Assembly (NCBI GenBank): GCA_015478945.1
Contig: JABUQX010027492.1
Span: 1 to 13,762 of the forward strand
Reading direction: 5' to 3'
Origin: Trachelipus rathkii
Taxonomy: Eukaryota > Arthropoda > Malacostraca > Isopoda > Trachelipodidae
Length of the DNA stretch: 13,762 bases
A program made the translations under genes and the position numbers. Each line of letters begins with the position of its first letter. Position 1 is the first letter of the stretch. Under the pieces are notes generated by a model. The model had not been told where the DNA came from. It ran no database searches and saw only the letters and a list, made by a program, of their open reading frames with translations. Positions 9,376 to 13,762 of this stretch are shown piece after piece.

Positions 9376-10095
9376 AGGATGGCACGGAAAAAACGAATTG
9401 ATATAAAGTCGAAAACTGATTTTTCCACTGGATTTTTTGCTCCAAAAAATCATGATTTTTGATTTTTCGGAATTTTTTTCCTTTTTATATTACATTTTTT
9501 TTTTACTATTTAAGATTTTTTAATTTCAATAATATGTAAAAAATTAAATTAAAAATTATAGCAAGGCACTTTCTGGTTCCCAAATTCCTACACTATTTGT
9601 CAACATAAGGTATCATATTCCCAAACAAGGTTTCTTTTATTTCTGAGTATACTTTAGTCAATTATTTAAAATAATTCGAACTTTTCGTAACACATCTTTA
9701 GTGTTGCTGTTCATTGTGTCATAGACTATATATATATATTTATTAAATTTTTGATTTACATAATTAATAAAATCATGTTCAAAAATAATACTATATTCGA
9801 ACTTAATAAAAAAGAGTTCTGTTTAACAATTTAATTTCGCTGTTGACGTCACGAATCTGAAAATTCCTTCCTGATTTCCTTTCCAAATATATAGAAATGA
9901 ATAAATAATCAATAAATAAACTATCAAAAAATAATACTGATATCGAACTTAAGAAAAAGTTGTTTTACTAAATTAATTTTTTTATAATTTAGTTTTCCTT
10001 TTCAAAAAAAAAAAAAGAAGAGAATCTCAAACATTCCAAAAATCAAAAAGTAAAAAGGTATATTTTCTCAAAAAATCAAAAAATCAACCAACCAA
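9376..10095. mobile_element. Possible older, diverged relative of the hAT MITE
   Basis: The left part starts gaggatggcac and continues with gattttt runs (gatttttccactggatttt, catgatttttgatttttcgg), resembling the MITE terminus GGGATGGCAT with its gatttttt runs. The right part (about 10030-10095) has the complementary aaaaatcaaaaag and aaaaaatcaaaaaatc. The interior has TTGACGTCACGAATCTGAAA (9843-9862), matching the reverse complement of the MITE interior (tgacgtcacgaattctgaaa, 8444-8463) with one substitution or indel at most. No target duplication was found and the edges are approximate. It could instead be unrelated AT-rich DNA sharing one motif. Confidence 0.3.
9780..9979. repeat. Imperfect internal direct repeat, about 57 bp, offset 144 bp
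   Basis: The segment caaaaataatactatattcg...ttaattt (9780-9835) recurs as caaaaaataatactgatatcg...ttaattt (9924-9979), sharing AATAATACT, TCGAACTTAA and the end AATTTAATTT/AATTAATTT with small changes. The TGACGTCACGAAT motif lies between the two copies. This supports a composite or partly duplicated element in this stretch. Confidence 0.6.
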
Positions 10096-10218
10096 CCAAA
10101 ACAATATTTTAATCAGGTAAATTTTGGTAATAACTTTAATATGCTTGCTGTCTTTACTACTAATTAAGGTCTCTTGTCCATACTTACTAAACTGCGAGTC
10201 ATTGCTTGAATCTTATTA

Positions 10219-10681
10219 ATTATATTATATGATATAACATATATATATAATATAAATATTTATATTATATATATATATATATCTTATAAATATAATAATT
10301 AATATATTATATAGTATATACCATATATATATATATATAATATAAAAATATATAGTATATATATGATATATAGTATTATAATCTATATATATATAATAAT
10401 ATATATATATATTATAATATTTAAGTATTATTATTATTATTATATTGTTGTATTACATATATATAGATGGGCCTTTTATTGTCATACTGTTGTATATTAA
10501 ATAAATGTATATAAATATATATAGTATATATATATATATAATATATATATATAATAATATATAATAATATATTATAAATATATATATATATATATATAAA
10601 ATATATAATATATATATATATTATATAGTATAGATAATATATATATATATATATATAGTATAGATTATATATATAGAGATA

Positions 10682-10716
<35 letters not shown>

Positions 10717-10970
10717 ATAGTATATTATTATAATTATATATATATATAATATATATATAAATATATTAATGATAATATATATTATTATAGTTATATATTA
10801 TAACAACACAAAATATATATATATAATATAATATATAATAGAATATTATATAAATATAATAATATTATATATTATATATATATATAATTTAATATATATA
10901 GATATATATTATATATTATCTATATATACTTAAATAATATAAATATATACTATATAAAATATATATATTA
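10219..10970. repeat. 750-bp imperfect TA-rich block
   Basis: Nearly all A and T, made of short alternating TA runs broken by AA, TT, and occasional G (tatagtat, atagatat). A less repetitive gap at about 10440-10500 (gggccttttattgtcatactg) shows it is a cluster of tracts rather than one array. No gene is possible here. Confidence 0.95.
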
Positions 10971-11420
10971 GCTGGGCATGGCCGCAACGATTTTCCGCTA
11001 TGCGCTAATCGCTTACCGCGTGCACGAATCAATTCTTATAGACCGTAGTCGTAGCGAAATTTTTTTTAAAATATCGACAAGCCTAACGACGCACTGCATT
11101 TTCCGCGGCTATCGTTTCGGCTATGAATTTTTTTAGAATTAATTAAGTGACCACTCCGTTCTCCTCTATGACAGTCACTTTCGAAAACGGTTTTATATCT
11201 TGTATGGAAAAATGCGTGGCATTGTAGTGATGTAAGTTTGTGTAATAATATTTCAGTCTAGTTTCTATACTAAGTACGAAAGATGTGTCAAAAAGCTAAA
11301 CAGAAGAAAAGTGCAGTACCTGTTAAACACACAAGTTTAATTCAAAATTCTTTGTGATAATCTTACTCATCGAATTAGGAGAGATTGGTCTCCTCGCAGC
11401 GCTTGTTATCAAGTAATTAA
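10971..11420. other. CpG-containing island between TA blocks; 52-codon open frame
   Basis: Composition changes abruptly at gctgggcatggccgc. CG dinucleotides are frequent (at least 15 in 10981-11120), unlike the flanks. An ATG at 10978 opens 52 codons to a TAG at 11134-11136; the peptide (MAATIFRYALIAYRVHESIL at its start) matches nothing I know and could be chance. ATTTTCCGC plus a GCTAATCG/GCTATCG string occurs twice (10990 and 11098), 108 bp apart, like subterminal repeats of a DNA transposon, and gctgggca resembles some hAT ends, but no partner end is seen. A second short frame starts at 11283 (24 codons, lysine-rich). Confidence 0.3.
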
Positions 11421-11720
11421 TAATAATTATTTATAATTATAATTTATTGATTAGTAGTTACTATTTACTAATAATTAATACTATAAATATATATAATAGA
11501 CATTAAATAATATAATATATATATATATATTAATAAGTATATAATATATACTGTTATATATATATAATAATATTATATAATATATATTATAAAATAATAT
11601 ATATAAGATATATATATTATATAATATAATATATATATATAATATTATATAATTATATATATATTATATATATATATAATAATATATATATACTAATATA
11701 TATTAATATATAGTAATTAA
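11421..11720. repeat. TA-rich block
   Basis: Broken TA and TAAT repeats, similar in style to 10219-10970, closing off the CpG-containing island. 11721-11820 is AT-rich with nothing recognisable. Confidence 0.9.
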
Positions 11721-11898
11721 TAGATTTATTAATTTTCAGATCTTGAAATAATTAAATATTGTAATAATATATAAACATAAATTATAAAATAATTGTGAAA
11801 TACATGATTAAGTTTGTGACTAGGACCGAGGTGTTTCTGGAGACGTTCAGCAGCGCGCAGTAGTACTTAAGGAGCAACCTCTCCCATTTTTTTTATAG

Positions 11899-12046
11899 AC
11901 TGTGACATGTCAGAATGAGGATCTCCTCCTGATGCTGGTTCAGGATCCCTGATTGTGAGGATACCGAGGATCCTGAAACCAAGGCCATAGATGGGCAACG
12001 TGGATGCCGTCAAAGAGTTGAAAAGCTATTTGCTCACTCTGGAGAG
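11899..12046 (+). pseudogene. Exon-like segment 1 of an unrecognised gene
   Basis: A T-rich tract ending ATAG (to 11898) resembles a splice acceptor and GAG/GTAAGA at 12046/12047 a strong donor. The frame 11951-12046 is open for 32 codons (DCEDTEDPETKAIDGQRGCR followed by QRVEKLFAHSGE) and ends in phase 0. Upstream, SPPDAGSG fits the same protein only with a one-base shift near 11945, and a TGA lies before it, so the segment is damaged or the model is wrong. I do not recognise the protein. Sequence composition here is richer in GC than anything upstream apart from the PLE and the small island. Confidence 0.3.
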
Positions 12047-12316
12047 GTAAGAAACTCGCCTCCAAGCTATAGTAAAGACTAAAGACTAAAGAACTAAAGA
12101 GGAGCGTAAAAATGAGTAAAGACTATAAAGTAACCAAATTAAATCTAAAATAAAATTTGTAAAAAAAACATTTTTAATATATCAACAAAAAAACATTTTA
12201 AATATGAATTTTAATTCTTGAATTATTAAAAAAATATTAAAAATTCTATTTATTTCAAGTTTGCTTCATCTTGAAAATTTTTGAGACTGATGATGAAATT
12301 GATGGGGTGTCTCTAG

Positions 12317-12424
12317 AATTCACACTGGTGTTGCACCGAAGTTGTAAACCATCCTGCTGCAAAGGAAAAGGGCTTTCCTACAGACCCACAGATGGTCCAT
12401 CCTTCTAAGCCAGCATTACAACAT
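12317..12424 (+). pseudogene. Exon-like segment 2 of an unrecognised gene
   Basis: GTCTCTAG (to 12316) resembles an acceptor and ACAT/GTAAGT (12424/12425) a good donor. The 108 bp between are open for 36 codons in phase 0 (start NSHWCCTEVVNHPAAKEKGF), which joins in frame to the phase-0 end of segment 1. The exit phase does not match segment 3 in its best frame, so either a frameshift or a missing exon lies between. It has four prolines and three cysteines or more but no domain I know. The intron-like 12047-12316 holds short tandem TAAAGAC units at 12072-12092. Confidence 0.3.
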
Positions 12425-12604
12425 GTAAGTTTAAATATAATAGTAATTAAATATAGTAGTAATAGTACACAATCAACAACTGGTGTTGCAAGTTAGTTAT
12501 TTATCTAAGATTCAACACAGACTTATTATATTGAACTAATATCAAATGTATCAATGAAAATTATACAATTTGAGGGTTAAGTGTGTATTATTTTTCTATA
12601 CCAG

Positions 12605-12772
12605 ATTGCACAAATGACCTTCTCTCGTCACCTCTCGCAGCCATTGAAGGCCTTAGCAAGCGCGGTCGTCTCCAGATTTCAAGGGCGGTGAAGTCTCGCA
12701 AGCTCAATGCCTGGATAGAGCTCGTTCAAATGTTCAGTCCAGCAGAAGAGCAAGACAAGGTACATCTGACAG
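12605..12772 (+). pseudogene. Exon-like segment 3 of an unrecognised gene
   Basis: It follows TTTTTCTATACCAG (acceptor, AG at 12603-12604). The frame set by TGC at 12607 is open through LLSSPLAAIEGLSKRGRLQI, SRAVKSRKLNAWIELVQMF and SPAEEQDK. Two donors are possible, AAG/GTACAT at 12759 or ACAG/GTGAAA at 12772; the second gives a phase compatible with segment 4. If unspliced the frame stops at a TAA near 12790. The charged, helix-forming composition reads like real coding sequence, but I recognise no family. Confidence 0.4.
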
Positions 12773-12836
12773 GTGAAAAGATTCAAGAATAAATTACATT
12801 ATTAGTATTTTTATAATTGACTTCAATTTTTTTAAA

Positions 12837-12850
12837 TAGGTTAGGTTAGG
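12837..12850. repeat. Short TTAGG run
   Basis: TAGGTTAGGTTAGG, nearly three units of the arthropod telomere repeat. With the two-unit run at 1804 it is a trace only, and does not indicate a chromosome end. Confidence 0.6.
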
Positions 12851-12926
12851 TAGCGTCTTCAAGATGACGAGAAATTTTGGCACTTAGTTGTGTGTTCTGA
12901 TTTATTACTTATTCCTTTTATCTTAG

Positions 12927-13064
12927 TAAAAGTACATACAATAAGCCAATGGACGTTGCTGGTGATCCTTACGCGCAATAGGTGTTTTACCTCATTAATC
13001 CCGAGATTTCATCCCACCTCAATGAGGACTTTGAGCAGGGATATTGAAAAATTCATCAAAATGG
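12927..13064 (+). pseudogene. Exon-like segment 4 of an unrecognised gene
   Basis: A clear pyrimidine tract with acceptor (TTATTCCTTTTATCTTAG, to 12926) and donor ATGG/GTAAGA (13064/13065). Spliced from 12772 the frame is open to the donor and ends SRDIEKFIKMG. A second frame in the same stretch reads even more like protein (MDVAGDPYAQ, a TAG, then VFYLINPEISSHLNEDFEQ) and would join DIEKFIKMG only through a one-base shift near 13040. That pattern suggests a real exon that has acquired a frameshift and a stop, or an uncorrected indel. Family unknown. Confidence 0.35.
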
Positions 13065-13762
13065 GTAAGACTTGACCGATAACAACCTCTTCACTCAGAA
13101 AGTGGTGCCGCACAACAGTAGCCGGACTAGTTTGGACCCCCACTAATAGGTCCTTCTTGGGACTGACAGTCCCTGATTGACAGGGTAACCAGTCAAAAGT
13201 GTGCCTATGCAAACTTTGGCGTGTGCAGGATGATAGCTAGAATGTTAGGAAACATATAAAAATTTAAGTACTGTCTCATTTTATAACCATACTACTGTAC
13301 CCATTAACCATGTTAAGAACATATGAGTGTTAAATATTTAATTTACAGGACCTAAATCAATAAATATTATTGTCTTTAGAAATAGTTTTAACTCATCAGT
13401 TACTGGGGAAACTAATCACAGAGACTTCTCCAGAATTAGCATCTCAGTAAGGTGAAGCCACTTACTGGCAATTGCAACAACTACGTGCGAGCCTAAACGC
13501 CTTTGGTGATTCAACCAGGATCCCCAGAGAACTTCTATGGACCTGATAATCCTGACTTTGGGAGTTGTGGATCTCTAGGCCTCCTGAGGCTGAGGGTGCA
13601 ACCCAAGTCTGGGCCGCGTCAAAGAACGCTGCTAGGTACTTTAGAATTCGCGAAAACTAGTGCAAAATGATTTAATATTGTTTAAAATAAATATTAAGTA
13701 AAAGTATTACAAATAATGAATGTCATTGGATAAATTGTTACGTAATAATCTTTTGAATTCTT
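13065..13762. other. Remaining right flank, coding-like fragments only
   Basis: Apart from segment 5 (13349-13446) the stretch has no recognisable gene. 13080-13215 is moderately GC-rich with no domain; a minus-strand frame at 13009-13212 overlaps segment 4 and is probably a shadow. 13496-13671 is open on + for 58 codons (for example PGSPENFYGPDNPDFGSCGS) to a TGA at 13669-13671, without an ATG near its start, overlapping the alternative frame described for segment 5. The last 100 bp are AT-rich. Confidence 0.35.
13349..13446 (+). pseudogene. Exon-like segment 5 of an unrecognised gene
   Basis: It lies between TTTAATTTACAG (to 13348) and CTCA/GTAAGG (13446/13447). Joined to segment 4 the phases agree and the frame stays open (PKSINIIVFRNSFNSSVTGE and on to SRISIS). 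An alternative acceptor TCTTTAG (to 13379) gives another frame (LTHQLLGKLITETSPELASQ) that, past a TAA, continues as EATYWQLQQLRASLNAF and STRIPRELLW to about 13551. I cannot choose between them from sequence alone. Confidence 0.28.

Overview
This is a repeat-dominated piece of a eukaryotic genome with no intact gene that I can support. Very dense microsatellites (CTA, TAA, GA, TG, GATA, TA), short TTAGG runs of the arthropod telomere type, a Jockey-like LINE fragment and Penelope-like retroelements together suggest an arthropod, most likely a decapod crustacean. That assignment is inference from repeat style; no host gene was recognised.

Layout. 1-2273: microsatellites, a decayed purine-strand minisatellite and a possible 193-bp insertion flanked by 11-bp direct repeats. 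2274-2692: a dead, frameshifted LINE reverse-transcriptase fragment on +. 2693-4552: AT-rich sequence with A/T hairpins and TA tracts. 4553-9216: the centrepiece, two Penelope-like element (PLE) copies joined head to head with no spacer at an axis near 6728. The left copy runs on -, the right copy on +. Each has a reverse transcriptase followed by a C-terminal GIY-YIG endonuclease, and both are broken. The right copy is interrupted by a 254-bp hAT-type MITE (8358-8611) flanked by a perfect 8-bp target duplication; the left copy lacks it and preserves the empty site. 9217-10218: AT-rich DNA, perhaps holding an older relative of that MITE. 10219-11720: two very AT-rich TA blocks around a small CpG-containing island. 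11800-13680: sequence of more ordinary composition with several exon-like open segments bounded by splice-like signals, from an unrecognised and probably damaged gene.

How the parts relate. The order of events is readable. PLE sequence came to sit as a large palindrome, the arms then diverged (little near the axis, more towards the 3' ends), and the right arm later took the MITE and a 39-bp tandem duplication with a nearby deletion of about 45 bp. Transcription across the axis would give a long hairpin RNA, a plausible small-RNA source; this is inference.
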